Source of the DNA: Cololabis saira
Taxonomy: Eukaryota > Chordata > Actinopteri > Beloniformes > Belonidae
Reading direction: 5' to 3'
DNA length: 64,000 nucleotides
Assembly: GCF_033807715.1 (NCBI RefSeq)
Contig: NC_084587.1
Span: 29,205,017-29,269,016, forward strand
The notes under the pieces were generated by a model that made no database searches, was not told the DNA's origin, and worked only from the letters and a program-made list of their open reading frames with translations. The position numbers and the translations under genes were made by a program. Shown here piece by piece: positions 24,946 to 36,998 of this stretch (position 1 is its first letter; every line of letters begins with the position of its first letter).

Positions 24946-25261
24946 GGTTCCTGAGCTAAATGTTTACTAGCAGGTGAGCCTGTTGCTGACAGATGGTGTT
25001 TGTGAGAGAAGCTTGTTACCTGCTGAGGCTCACATTAGGAAAACACTCATGCTAATACGGGCAGGCTCACTGTACAAACACAAACAGGTACAGTGCTTGT
25101 ATGCACACGGAGCAGTCCCAAATAGTCATCAGATTTCAGAATGAATTACAACCTGATCATTTTCCTGTTGTTTACAGTGCAAGCAAGTGAGACTGGCTAC
25201 AAAAGACTGAGAAGAAAAGACCAAACACCTTCCTGGCTATGAGTGATAAAAGCACTTGTCG
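24946..25261. other. Unassigned non-coding sequence
   Basis: Nothing recognisable. Confidence 0.4.
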
Positions 25262-25392
25262 TATATTATATTATATTATATTATATCATATTACATTATA
25301 TTATATTATATGACATATATTATATTACATTACATCACATTATACTTTATTATATTACATACATTACTTTACATTATATTATATTATATTAT
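25262..25392. repeat. Degenerate (TATTA)n pentanucleotide array
   Basis: About 130 bp of ATATT-type pentamers with C and G substitutions (TATCA, TTACA, TATGA). The degeneracy indicates an old array. It underlies an isoleucine/tyrosine-rich open frame that is not real. Confidence 0.92.
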
Positions 25393-26447
25393 GACTGCCA
25401 CAGCATGTGTTCACAGCCTCAAAAGACTCAAATAAAATTGCACTGGCCACATTTGAGAATACGAAGGAGGGAGTTCCTCAAAGGTTTGCTATAGTTGAGT
25501 ACATTGATTATTCTTTCATATCAGTTCATATAACAACCCGCTCTTTGATGTTTGTTCATGTCATATGTCATTTTAGTCACATCCGTTTATCAAAACATAT
25601 TTGAAATAGAGTGCCTGAGCTCCCTGCCCCTGTTGGACACCCATTGCCAGTGTTGTGATGTGCTTGAGACTGGTTTCAGACTACGTGATTTTTAAAGTCA
25701 GCTTGTGTCTGATGTGTTCAGATTACATGACTCGCTGTTTTGTAATAAGATACAACACAACAACAGGGTCAGATAAGAGTTACTCAGTCACGTGACTGGT
25801 CTTTAAAATCACATTTTATTAACCAAGCAAGTGGGATATGAGGCATAACCACACGTAATACATGGCTGATTACTTGAAAATGGACTAAAGTGCAATGAAA
25901 ACAAACAAAATACGAAAAGACAAAAACATGGGTAGAGGAATTGATTAAAGCATCTGCAGGTAGCATAATATCTGCGTTTTTAGATTAGACCCCATAACTT
26001 TCCCTGGACGAAGAACTTGTGTCTAATGCAAGTTTAAACTCCCCAGTGCCTGAAACTGAGTTGAGGTGAGGGAGGAGGACTCAGGAGGTTCTATTGCATA
26101 ACGCGACGATTCTGCTATCTTTTTGGTTGGCCTTGCTGACTTCACCAATGTCGGCAGAGCTGGGTGACGCTTAATGCAGGAGATGGGGTGGGTGCATGCT
26201 TACCTGAATAGCAACGGGATTTGTGGAAATCGTTTCGTTTATTGTAACGCCCCAACTGTAATCTGTCATTTGCCATATGTCAACTGCATATTATGGTTCC
26301 TGTAACATCCCACTTCCTTTTGTTTACATTAGACCTGACCCGTGATCAGGTGTACTATCAGGAGCGAGCTATTGGAGGGACCAACTCAACACCTGATCTC
26401 GTGTCAGTTAATGTAAAAAGGACAGCTGACACATATCTCTCAGACCC
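25393..26447. other. Unassigned non-coding sequence
   Basis: No exon or RNA gene is seen. The stretch 26300-26447 next to the MITE may be an older repeat into which the MITE inserted, but I cannot name it. Confidence 0.35.
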
Positions 26448-26451
26448 TTAA

Positions 26452-27404
26452 AGGTATAGTCTGTAATCGTATTCAAAAACATTTATTATTATACTGGGTG
26501 AAATGGTCCTTCCATCCTGAGAGTAGCCAGTGAATAATGTGTTCAGAAAAAGGAAAGAAAAAAATCCGACCTCTCTGACAGCTTTAATCCTGTAAAAACT
26601 CTGAACAATCTGTTTTTTGCGCACCGAATGACACGGATTGGTCAGAGGACCAGAGGATTGGCAGGGGGGAAAGAACCAATCAGATGCCTTCATTTTAAGT
26701 CCTGCCCACGCCCCCCTCTGTCCCATGCGCGCACTCTGCTTCCAGCCCCCCGTGTCCACTTCCCACGGGTCCTCCTCGGCTCAGAGTGTCCCAGTGTAAG
26801 CCCCCCCCCCCCGTCTCCATCCTGGCGAGGGCGGAGAGCGCCGGTGCGGGTGGCCTGGAGCCACGGCTATGGCGTAGGGTACGGCGTAGCCTACGGCGTA
26901 AGGTACGCGGCGACGCGCACCATTCTGCGTTGGTGTAACGCGGAACCATAAATCAGCCTTCAGTGTGTGCTCTATGTGCTGTTCTGAACTTCTCTGTTGT
27001 GCTCATTTTGCTGGAACGTCGGGTCCCTCCGCCGAGACACAACAGAACGGTACAGATATTCTGTGATATTTTTTTATATTTATAAAAAAAGAAATTATAA
27101 AAAAAGAAAGGATCCCCATAACTTTGATTGGGTGGGCAGGACGAACTTTTGGGTGGGCACAGCCCACCCCTGCCACCCCCTAAAACCGGACTCGCTACCA
27201 GGTGAATGAGACATGGGGTAGTTTTGTTGAAAATGTGCTGTCCAAAATGTCCTGGAAAACTCGACTCCTGCAAATGCGCGTTCCCCAAAGTTTGTGGGGG
27301 CGTGGTTTTGGACGGAGCGCTGACGGGAGGGGAGGAGGGGGCGGGGCTTAGAGGAGGTGCCGCTTTCAAATCTTGCTAGCTCTCCAACATTACAGACTAT
27401 ACCT
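26452..27404. mobile_element. TTAA-flanked MITE, 953 bp, perfect 16-bp inverted ends
   Basis: TTAA at 26448-26451 and 27405-27408 flanks perfect inverted ends AGGTATAGTCTGTAAT. These ends resemble those of the 6416 MITE (AGG, then GTCTGTAA), so the two may share a transposase source. The body has two inverted CCAAT boxes (26637-26641, 26657-26661), a GC box (about 27336-27347) and GGGGGCGTGGTTTT, echoing the promoter-like text of the other TTAA family. A palindromic MITE remnant lies inside at 26865-26960. A poly-C run sits at about 26800-26812. Confidence 0.87.
26865..26960. mobile_element. Palindromic MITE remnant nested in the 953-bp MITE
   Basis: The right end reads CGCGGAACCATAAATCAGCC, matching the right end of the element at 11250-11337, with the same TCTGCGTTGGTGTAACGC approach. 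The left end is degenerate and replaced by short tandem GGCGTAGGGTACGGCG-like units. Confidence 0.55.
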
Positions 27405-27408
27405 TTAA

Positions 27409-27851
27409 TTGGGGTAATGAACTGGTGGTATCGCCAATGTAAAAGGGGCTACAATTGAAATTACAAGTTAGATCAGTGAACAAAAAAACAACAACAACAA
27501 TAAACCGCCCAGGAAACTCGTGAAATGAAATGTCTGCTCATATTATGGTGTGGATAACACAGCCCATCAGATATTTAGCTTGTTTGATATCCGGTGTACA
27601 TCCTGATTATCTGTCTTTTCTTCTCCACAGTGAAGAGCATTAATGATAAGTCTGAATGGATCAAGCTAAACAATCACGTGCCATGAGCTGACTGGTTGCC
27701 GATTTTCCACTGATACATCAAGGTCTTTGACTGACAAGTTGGACTTGAAATCATTTCATCTGAAAGAGTACTATGGTGCACTTAGAAACGATGCATACAG
27801 ATATTGACTGACATTTACATGTAACATGGTGAAAAAGACAAGACAATGAAG
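27409..27851. other. Non-coding sequence with one weak exon-like signal
   Basis: A strong acceptor-like tract ends in CAG at 27628-27630 and is followed by 18 open codons to a stop (27684-27686). See findings. Otherwise nothing. Confidence 0.3.
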
Positions 27852-27863
27852 AACAAACACATT
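27852..27863. repeat. L1 target-site duplication, left copy
   Basis: AACAAACACATT, identical to 29697-29708, flanks the L1 insertion. Confidence 0.85.
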
Positions 27864-29696
27864 TTTTTTTTTTTTGTCACTTTGTTTTTATTAGATTTTC
27901 AGTTTTTTTTTTACAACTGCACATTTTTACCAGATCACAAAAATTATCTGTATATTCACCGTGCAACAAACAAACAAAATAAAAAAAATGAAAAGTAGAC
28001 AAAACAAACATAAACTTGTGGGTTAGCACATTAATAATCTATCCAATAAAGAGAAAAGAGGAAAAAAAAAAAGAGGCCTGCATCCTTATGCTTTCTGTAG
28101 ATAAAATGTCCACTTTTGCCATCTCTTCTCAAATAGCCCTTCCCTCAAACTCAGGATATGGGTCAGTCTTTCCATAGTCGATATTTCTTTAATAATATCC
28201 AGCCACTGTTTAAAAGTAGGCGATTCAGGTTTATACCAAGCTCTAGTGATGGTTTTCCTAGCAGCTGTAAGGAGTGTCTTAACCAACCAGTGATCCTCTG
28301 CCTGCACTACCGTTACAATATGACACAAGTATAAAACAGTACATGTTAATGGAATCTCATATCCAAGTACTTGTGTCAAAACTGAATGTACATCATTCCA
28401 GAAAAATTTCAATTTTTCACAATTCCAAAAAATATGTGCATGATGTGCATTTAAAGAACCACATTGCCTCCAGCAAGGATAAGATGTTAATGTTTTTTTA
28501 CTTTGGATCTTAGGCGTTATAAAATACCGAATTAAATTTTTCCAATTAAACACTCTCCATTGGTGTGAGCTTGTGGAAGTATTTTGGAATATACACATGT
28601 CATACCATTCTTCTGATGAAATTTCCACATTCAATTCTTCTTCCCATTTTGATTTCACATATAATGTTGAATTGCCTTTGCATTCCATAAGACTCTCATA
28701 AAACCTGGAGATAACTTTGGTACATTTGATGTTAGGTTTATATGCACTCAGCATTACACTTATCACTGGGTTCATCTCCTGTGAAGGCTCCATCTTCACT
28801 TCCTTGTTGTAGTAATCTCTGAATTGTATATATCTAAACAAATCCCTGTTTTGAAGCCCAAACTTGTCTTTTAAAGTTTGGAAACTCTGTAACTCCTTAT
28901 TTTCAATTACTGTACCTATTGCTGTAATACCTTTTATTGTCCACTGCTTAAATGTGGCATAATTTTCTCCGGGCTTGAATTGAGTATCAAATGTAATCCA
29001 TCTGAGTGCCTTCTGATCTTTTCTTAATTTAAATTTCCTAACAAAATCAAACCATAACTCTAGTGTTTCAGAGGTTATTGGGTCTATTTTATCTTTGATA
29101 GAGGGAGGAATCCCCTTTTCGCCCAATACTGATTGGATCCGATAACCCTCCAGATATGTCTCAATTTCCTTCCATCTTGCAAAATAATTGTCATTACACA
29201 AACAGAACAGGATTCGAAATTGGGCTGCATAAAAATACTCCTTTAAACTAGGGAGCGCCATTCCTCCTTTATGCTTAGGTAGCTGTAATGTTGTGTATCT
29301 TATCCTAGGTCTCTTTCCATCCCAAATAAACCTAGAAATAAGTTTGTCCCAGGTTATAAACTGGCTCTGTGCGACTTCTACTGGTAATGCTTGGAATAGG
29401 TACAACAACCTTGGTAAAAGGTTCATCTTGACTATGTCGATCCTTTTGCCGAAATCCAAAGGGTAAGTGGACCATCTCTCAATATCTTTTCTAATGCTTT
29501 GATTTACTGGACTATAATTTACCTCATATAATTTACTTTGGTTTCTTACAATATTCACACCTAAATATTTTATTGACGTCATGTCCGATCTCAAATCATA
29601 TCTGTGTTTGATTTCTTCTGAAGGAATATAATTAAATATCAATAGTTGTGTCTTGGCAATATTTAATTTATATCCTGCATAATAGCTAAAACAACA
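27864..29696 (-). mobile_element. 5'-truncated L1-clade retrotransposon, 1.83 kb
   Basis: The insertion lies between perfect 12-bp direct repeats, ends on the minus strand in a poly-A tail (seen as T at 27862-27875), and holds the 3' third of an L1-type ORF2 plus about 210 bp of 3' UTR. All hallmarks of target-primed reverse transcription are present: 5' truncation, A tail and target duplication. The unbroken frame and perfect duplication suggest a recent event. Confidence 0.92.
28086..29696 (-). pseudogene. L1-type ORF2 protein, C-terminal 536 codons, open but 5'-truncated
   Basis: The reverse transcriptase and endonuclease start are missing. The fragment begins at the end of the RT domain (SYYAGYKLNIAKTQ, then IKYLGVNI), continues through the thumb and L1-specific region (WSTYPLDFGKRIDIVKMNLL, FIWDGKRPRIRYTTLQLP, KHKGGMALPSLKEYFYAAQF) and ends with the C-terminal CCHC knuckle CWRQCGSLNAHHAHIFWNC (C-x3-C-x8-H-x4-C). 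In the intact element ORF2 nicks target DNA and copies the element RNA. Here no catalytic domain remains, so it is inactive despite having no internal stop. The open frame continues a few codons into the upstream target duplication without an ATG, so no real start exists. Confidence 0.9.
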
Positions 29697-29708
29697 AACA
29701 AACACATT
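29697..29708. repeat. L1 target-site duplication, right copy
   Basis: AACAAACACATT, identical to 27852-27863, marks the 5' junction of the truncated L1. Confidence 0.85.
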
Positions 29709-31350
29709 ATTAAGTGAAGACTTGAGGCTGTTTGGCTTTTATAAAGCAATGGCAACACATAGCAGTTATCAGAGGACAAACCCGAAGATGAAGAGGAGGA
29801 GGAGGAGGAGGAGCAAAAAGGCTGATTGAGGAAGGGCATGGCTGATGAGAGGTTTGGCTGAGTAGTGCTTAAAAAAATGAAAGTACATAGCAAGTATACA
29901 ATAAATAAAGATCATAAAATAACCAGAGTAGCACTCAGGAATTGATCAATAGCGTCACCACGCGACAACGATGGAGTAAATTTGGTTTGTAGAGGGGTTA
30001 CATAGTTTAATTATTTTACTCATATTATGGTGCTATTCATGTTGTGTGTTCAGCATTTATCTTGAAAGGTGTTCCTGGTGGTGTAGTTTGTTATTGACGA
30101 GAGACACTCTTGTACTGTTACCATCTCATGCTGCTACAGTGGAAATGTGGCTGTAGTTATTCTTCCCAGTATATGCTCTCCTTGTTTTTTTTTTTACTCT
30201 GTCAAATCCTCAATGTGTGGTTCTTTTGTTCCTGCTGTGATCAGAGTTTCTCACTCAGTGTTTTTAAAATCTTCATGCCAGTCTCTCCTTGTTCTTGGAT
30301 CTTCTATTTTGAAGGTTGTGTTTTCTGAACCTGTTCATGAGTCCGCCTTTTTGCTCTGTACTTAACACAATCATAACCGTCGACATGAATAAAAACGGTC
30401 AAAGACAAAGTTGGTTGGTCGACAGGCCTTTTCAAACGTAGAAGATAAAACCTTTTCAAAAATCAATTTGACTGCCAGTATTTATCTTAGTGGTTAAATT
30501 CATCCATAAAACTTTTATAGATTTTTTTTGTACTAACTGCGAAACTTAAATGAAAATTTCACTCATGCCAAAAAAATGAAATCCACCCTGTGCACCATTT
30601 TCTTCCTCAGTCGGCTGGCCGTAATTAGACAGCAGCCATTTTGTGCCACTGAGATCAGATTAGCAGTCTGGTGGCAGTGTTTCCCATCAGCAGATCTGCT
30701 CGAGCGTGGCAACTGTGAAGGAGTTACTATTAGAGATAATGGCAAACTAAACAGCCTTAAAATCAGGCCTGTTGTATGTAATGAGACTTTAAGCATGATG
30801 ACAAGAGGAAGGAAGAACACAAACACAGACAACTAGAGGTTAAACTGTGAGCTGCTCCTTTGGAAGTCTGGGAAGAAATGTACAGGCAAAATAAACGTGT
30901 GACAAAAGCCGCCGAACTGCAGGGAAATAAATTCAAATTGAGTCTCGGTGGGGTCAAACCACAGAGTACGAGGCAGGAGACGGAGGGAGGCAGACAGGGA
31001 AAGTTTTGGAGACAGAGGAGCAATACAGTGAGGCGAGCAGGAGGGAGTGAGAGCTCCTGTAATTAGTCAGTTAATTACATCTGGATGGTGATCTGCTCAG
31101 GGGGGTGGGGGGTGGCTGTTGTTTGAGCGCTTTGTGCGTGTGGTGAGTGTGAGTGTGTGCCTATCCTGTGACGGCTGTGTACACTCCAGAAAGCGTTTAC
31201 TGAAATGGGAGCTAATTCTCGCTGTCTGAGGCAATTACGGTATTAATTTAATTTGGGTTAGCTGTCGCTAGCTCATTAACACATCTAATTAATTCATTGA
31301 CATCAGAATTAAGTTGTTTCACTGAAACTGACACCTCTCTCTCCTATAAG
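29709..31350. other. Gene-poor sequence with CNE-like blocks
   Basis: A short (GGA)n lies near 29797-29814. Two blocks (30600-30780 and 31040-31320) carry several homeodomain-core TAATTA/TAATTAG sites in otherwise complex sequence. See findings. No exon is recognised. Confidence 0.35.
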
Positions 31351-31370
31351 AGAGAGAGAGAGAGAGAGTG
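31351..31370. repeat. Short (GA)n tract
   Basis: About 20 bp of AG repeats, within a purine-rich stretch extending to 31440. Confidence 0.85.
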
Positions 31371-33970
31371 GGAGGAGAGGGAATGACGAAGCGAATGAGA
31401 AACAGTGATAGCAGAGATGAGAGGAGTGATGACAGAATGAATCTCTTATCTACAAGAAAAATCCTATTAATAAATTGTGTCAGCTGCATTGAGTATTGGG
31501 AATCTATTAAAGAGGAAATAAGGAGAGGAATCAAGACTGATAAGTGTTGTTCGAGGAAACAAGATAGCAGATTCTCTGGTGTTTTAATGTAGCCATTTAA
31601 AGCAGCGCAAAGGACTTTTTTCTACCGTAGTTATAATACCAGTTTCACTTTGCTTTGAAGGAATATTTGCTTACTTTTAGGAAGTGCTGTCTAGGTCTCG
31701 CTGCCTGTTGTGCTTTCTGTCTCTTGAAACAACGCTGTAGCCTATTGCTTTACTGGTCTATGTCAAACATTAACAACTAAAGTATCCCACAGAGCTCCAG
31801 TGAACATTATGTTGGAGGCAAATAAGAGAAAATGAAAGAGTGACCAAGAAAGAGAGCAAATTAGGGTATACTTTGATGTAAAAGCAACTTAACCTCCATG
31901 GTTATACTGGGACCCAAAAAGCTCAAAACTACAAAAGCCTCCTTTGTGCTGCTAAAAAAGAGGTAAAGAGTTTAGAAAGAGCCAAGGGGCTATAGCCACT
32001 CACTCGTCTGACACAAACCTGGTAGTAAAAAGAAAGTAAGCAAGAATAATTGCAATTCCTCGACTGACCACTGTGGGCTGGCTCCATAAATCCATCTTTT
32101 TTTTGGACTATCCTGTAAACCCTCAAAATGATGCACAATTAGAATTACATCCTTTTGATTGACAACTGGCTATACCAATGGTTAGCTGTCATCACTTTAG
32201 CTACTTAGCTCTAAGCACTTGACTTGATTCCTGAGCTATGAATAGAGACGTAACGGAGTGTAGTCATTCTTATTTTAAGTCTAGTTATGCTGTTAACTAT
32301 ACTATGATCAGGTTTGGGCTGGCCTTGAAAAGTTCATGGGCAAAGTTTAGCAAATAGCCTGAAGCAGTTATCTTCACCCGAATGCAGCTGGCCAGAGCTA
32401 ACCTTTATTTCAGATCATTTCAGGACCCCACCAAGTTAACTAATCGGACCACTAGCATGTCCCAGTGGAGTTATGCCAGTACTACAGCTTTCATTAAGGA
32501 TATTGTTTCAGTAGTGGCATTAGAAGTGTGAATAGTTGAACAGATTTGATCAGAATGAAAGTAAGCAATGGAATTGAAACCTGTTCATTTTGCCCATTTA
32601 CTGATTTTTGAAGTAAGTGGATGACATCAGTTCTTCCCAAACTGCTGCTGGACAGCAAAACAAAAAACAGGTGTCAAAAGCTCTCTTCAGAAAATCTATG
32701 GGTGATGTTGCAAGAGTGTTGTCCACTTATTTTTCTTATTTTTATACAGTTCACAAGTTTAAGGGCACAACACTGAAGATTTTATCATGGAAACAATTGC
32801 AACGCTTTAATCTAATACTGTATCATTGTGTTGGGAAAGTATTATATTTCTCAAGAATAACTTCTTAAGAAAAACATTAAATGCAATACAGTCTTTTAAA
32901 CTAAATGGCATGAAATACTTTTCTGTGTCTATGCTGTTGGTTTTTGGATTAAATGAAAGCCTTTCATAACATTAACACCAGGTATATCAGTGATGTAGTG
33001 TCCTTTTATTGCCCTTTACACTAAGATGAAGGTGATTATGATAAAAAGGTTTTCATGAACTTGTCATACTTTTAAAAGAGTGATTAATGATGATTAATTT
33101 GCATGTTAGGTGTTAACTGAAGACTAAAAAAACTATGTAAACTACCATATAGTGTTCATATCCAAAAACTATTGGTTTGTAGGCTGCTGGGAATGATTAC
33201 TCTAACTTTTTCCTCTAATGTCAGTTCTGGATTGTAATTGTGGGGCTGCTCTGAAGTCAGAGCTCCATGACGCAGTGGAGTAGAAAGGACGACCCTGCCC
33301 CGAACTGTCTAATGTTATAAAAAGGATTACTGCGGTGCTTTTAGCGTCTGATAAGCCAATTATTCCATCTTGCAATGTAGCTGACAACTAGCTAGGTAAC
33401 TCCTCATCACAGAAATTAATCTTCCCTGGGTGCCAGAATTTGCAGAGCATGTTCAGGATACCGAAACTGAAAGGGAATAATTTGATGAAGAAGAACTGGA
33501 TTACTTTTGTGCAGATATTGCAGGGGCTATACACCATGTCAGACATTCACTGGATTTTATGTTTACGAAGTTACTGAACTAAAAACACATGTGGTTTAAC
33601 TCTTTGAAGAGCCAGTGTTGCACTGCGAAGATTAGAGGTGTATGTTCCTACTCTGAATACTAAGAGTAATCTTTATTGTCAGTGGAGACCTCATGGATGG
33701 ACTTGAACCATGAGGATAAAGAGTTGGGATAATAAGAAACTGCAGCCTCATTTTTCAACTGGCAACTGAACAAACTTTCAACACAGGCGTGACTAACAGA
33801 TGCACCCCTGTCACAGTTTAACATGGCCCTTGACACTTTCTCTCTCCTGCAAGCTTGCAACATACGGATAGCGGCCTTGGGTGCATGGTGGCAGGACATA
33901 ACTGCCAATGAAATACAAGTTGCAAAACCTAAGCGTTGTAAACTTAGCTGAAAGGTGACTGCCATATATC
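31371..33970. other. Unassigned non-coding sequence
   Basis: No exon, paired termini or known repeat was found in this 2.6-kb stretch. Open frames stay under about 101 codons and have no recognisable motif. Confidence 0.4.
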
Positions 33971-33974
33971 TTAA

Positions 33975-34440
33975 AGGGGACCTATTATGGCAACTAATAC
34001 CTATTTTAAACAGGCCTTGAATGTCTTAAAAACAAGCTTTTGAAATTCAGCCTCTGAGCCATGTCTTTATCTTCCCAGTCTCTAACCTCATTATCTATGT
34101 GGGATTCTGAGGGGGGCGGGGCTATGATAATGAGGCTCTGTGCTGATTGGCTGCCTGAATGACGCGATACACCGCTACGAAAAAATGGCGGAAGCTCCGG
34201 CCGGCGGAGTTAGTTGTGGGCGTGGTTTCACGCATCGGAGACCAACCTATAAATCGCATTTTCGTTACATAACGAAAGGGAGCAGAATCTGAACGGCTCG
34301 TAGAAGTCACATCACACTGGATTGCTCATCCGGGCTGTACAGACACTGCAGAATTTGGTTACTTTCCTCCTTCTCTGAGTTGGCAGGCTGAGGGGAGACC
34401 ACTTTATATATGTTAAAGCCAGAAAAAACGTGTATATACT
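33975..34440. mobile_element. TTAA MITE (AGGGGACCTATTATG family), copy 2, right end lost
   Basis: TTAA at 33971-33974 precedes AGGGGACCTATTATGG, the consensus end. The body matches copy 1 (CAGGCCTTGAATGTC, GATAATGAGGCTCTG, TTGTGGGCGTGGTTTCA, GAGGGGAGACCACTTTA). After AAAAAACGTGTATATACTG the expected right terminus is replaced by an (AT)n run, so the end was lost or overgrown. It is much shorter than copy 1 and lacks the nested element. Confidence 0.8.
34111..34166 (+). promoter_or_regulatory. GC box + inverted CCAAT + CRE-like cluster in MITE copy 2
   Basis: GGGGGGCGGGGC (34111-34122), ATTGG (34146-34150) and TGACGC (from 34160), in the same order as in copy 1 at 10960-11020. Confidence 0.4.
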
Positions 34441-34460
34441 GTATATATATATATATATTG
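34441..34460. repeat. Short (TA)n tract
   Basis: About 20 bp of TA at the ragged right end of the MITE. Confidence 0.85.
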
Positions 34461-34960
34461 ATGTAAATACCATTTTGGCATTTGTGCCCCACATAAATTA
34501 TTCATCTACACTATTGTTTAAATGTTTCCCTGTTAACACACACTAAACACACTGAAGAGCTGTATATTAAATAATTAAAGCATTTGACTTCAGCAACACT
34601 TATGAACCGTAAGTGTTAATTAATATATGATATAACTGCTAATAAATCATAATGAAAACTCATGTAAAACAATCCCTGTGTCAGAATAATGGAGTTAAGT
34701 TAATCAGAGAAGTGAGATCAGATTATTTTGGGGAAACCTGGCCTGCGTGTTTCCTTAGAAGCAGGACACCTTTCGAGGTGGCGCACAGTGTGAATCTGGC
34801 TGGAGGCAACGAATATTTGGATGTAACACACAGTTGGTTTCTTGTTAGAGGGGGGCGTCGTTGCAGTGCGTCTCTGTGGCAAATTTGATTAAGGCTGGCG
34901 AAAGGAGGTGGTCCAACTGTGAACAGGTGCCCCTCACAGCTGAGTCAGGTTCAGCCTCTG
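34461..34960. other. Unassigned non-coding sequence
   Basis: Nothing recognisable. Confidence 0.4.
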
Positions 34961-34980
34961 GTCTCTCTCTCTCTCTCCCT

Positions 34981-35042
<62 letters not shown>
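34961..35042. repeat. (CT)n microsatellite
   Basis: About 80 bp of CT with a CCCTCCCTCC interruption near the left. It is pure homopyrimidine with mirror symmetry, so it can form triplex (H-DNA). Confidence 0.96.
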
Positions 35043-35045
<3 letters not shown>

Positions 35046-36199
35046 ATCCCTCACTTTGACTTTTTACTTCCTGCTCTTTGTTCTTCTTCCATATGTCCGT
35101 ATAATTTTTCTCTCTTTTTACTGCTGTCTTACTTCATCATTGCTACTCCTCAGCTTCAACTGTCTCTTTTTTTCCTGGGAATGGAGGCTTTATGGGACAT
35201 TAAGGATGTCTGACTTCAATAGCTTCTTCAACATTTGCTGGCCTTCTGTGTGGTGTGACTTTCACTCACCTTGTCAAGTGTCATGAACTGCTGTCTCCTT
35301 CCTGTGCTTATTATCTATGCTTGAGAACCCCCCACCCCAGTGCCATTTTTCTTTTGTTTCTACCCACCTGTCTGGATCAGTCCAGCAAAAGTCAGACTAC
35401 TGGATCAGGTGATCCAGATTTGACATAACATTTTGGACAATACTGAAACATGCAGCAAAGCATAAACCTAATGTAATGAGTCACACATGACTTACTTATT
35501 AACTGCTAAAAAACCCCAAAAGAAAACAAAATACATTGAGAATTTGGAGAGGTAAACTCCAACCAGGCTTTAACTTGCAGACTTTTGTGTTGTGTTTCAG
35601 CAGTACATCATACCCAGTACAAACTGAACCACAGGCTTTTTGAAGGTGTGCAATCCATTTGCAATGCTTCAAAAAGGAGGCCTAAAGCTCAAACGGGTGA
35701 TCACAACAATGTGTATCTACATAAAAGAGCAACAACTACATTGTTTATCTTCTTGAGGGGTGTCCCATCGTGTTGGAGAATATTTAAATCGCTACAGCAT
35801 TGAACTCAGTTTCAAAGGGAAGGAGATACTTTGTCGCGTTTGATATGTAGCAGACTAAATGCAGGAGATCTGCGGGTAGCAGTAATATTCATTCTTTTTT
35901 TATTTAAGAAAATCTGATGAACAAAATGCAGTGCCAGAGCAGGATAATTAGTAACTCCAATCAAAACAAATGTAAATGAAAAGACTTTCAGGCAAACAGA
36001 AGAAGTGTACAAGGATCGGGAGCACAGGATACACCAAAATAATGTGAATAAACAATAAGATAATATAATAATCTACATGCTCACAGATGAGTGGAAGAGA
36101 CACAGGTTTATACAATCAAGACGGGGCAGACCCGAAAGGAAGCGCCACACCAGAAGAAACACTTTTGAAATAAAACAGGAAATTAAGCTAAACATAACA
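35043..36199. other. Unassigned non-coding sequence
   Basis: The left 150 bp is pyrimidine-rich. No exon or repeat terminus is recognised. Confidence 0.4.
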
Positions 36200-36360
36200 C
36201 ATCCATCCATCCATCCATCCATCCATCCATCCATCCATCCATCCATCCATCCATCCATCCATCCATCCATCCATCCATCCATCCATCCATCCATCCATCC
36301 ATCCATCCATCCATCCATCCATACATCCATCCATCCATCCATCCATCCATCCATCCATCC
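36200..36360. repeat. (CATC)n array forming the SINE tail
   Basis: About 160 bp of ATCC units with one ATACATCC interruption at about 36322. On the minus strand it is the expanded GGAT tail of SINE copy C. Confidence 0.96.
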
Positions 36361-36637
36361 GTTGGACCCTATTCCAGGCGCTGTCCAGGTAAAAGGCAGG
36401 ATTATACGCTGGACAGGTCACATGTACCTTGCAGGGTCCCATACAGACAAACACAAACAATCACACTCACTCCTATGGACAATTTAGAATCACCAGTGAA
36501 CATGACCCTCATGTTTTTGGACTGTGGGAGGAAGTGGGAATACCCACGCAAAAACAGGGAGAACAGAAATAACCCTTCAGGGAATCAAACCAAGAACCGT
36601 GTGCCAAAGTGCCAACCACTAAGTCACCGTGCTGCCT
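36200..36637 (-). mobile_element. tRNA-related SINE, copy C (minus strand)
   Basis: Read on the minus strand it starts GGCAGCACGGTGACTTAGTG (A-box-like region) and contains a B-box-like GGTTTGATTCCC, then CCACAGTCCAAAAACATGAG, then CCTGTCCAGCGTATAATCC, and ends in the long GGAT tail. It is the most complete head of the copies here. Confidence 0.75.
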
Positions 36638-36998
36638 CTAAATTAAGAGTCCAAAAGCAAAAGAGCCAGTAAACAAAGACTCTAACCTGATAAAACAAGA
36701 GACCTGACTCAAACTCTACTTGAAAAGTCTAACACCATGAAATACTTCAATTAAGTAAGATTCTGTTTTAAAGAATGTCTGACCATGTGTTCAAAAACTG
36801 GAAGAAGGAACTTGATTAAAATTCAACGGAGGCGTTTATTCTGCAGAATATACATGAGCTCATGAGATCGACACTGAGCAGCAGCTAAAACAGAAACACT
36901 TAGGGCCCGATTTACTAAGATCCTAAATAAAGAGTACTAAATTGCGTGTACACTGAAAAAGTTTGCACGTGCTGTTGTTGTGTGTTTTGCGGGTGATC

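Noticed and set aside
26953..27369. 138-codon minus-strand ORF
   Set aside because: Lies wholly inside the 953-bp TTAA MITE and reads its GC-rich body. No transposase motif.
28086..29705. 539-codon frame considered as a host protein-coding gene
   Set aside because: It is the C-terminal part of an L1 ORF2, flanked by a 12-bp target duplication and poly-A tail, with no ATG at its start.
36200..36360. Array of regular short repeats considered as CRISPR or satellite
   Set aside because: The unit is 4 bp with no spacers, and it is the expanded tail of a SINE.
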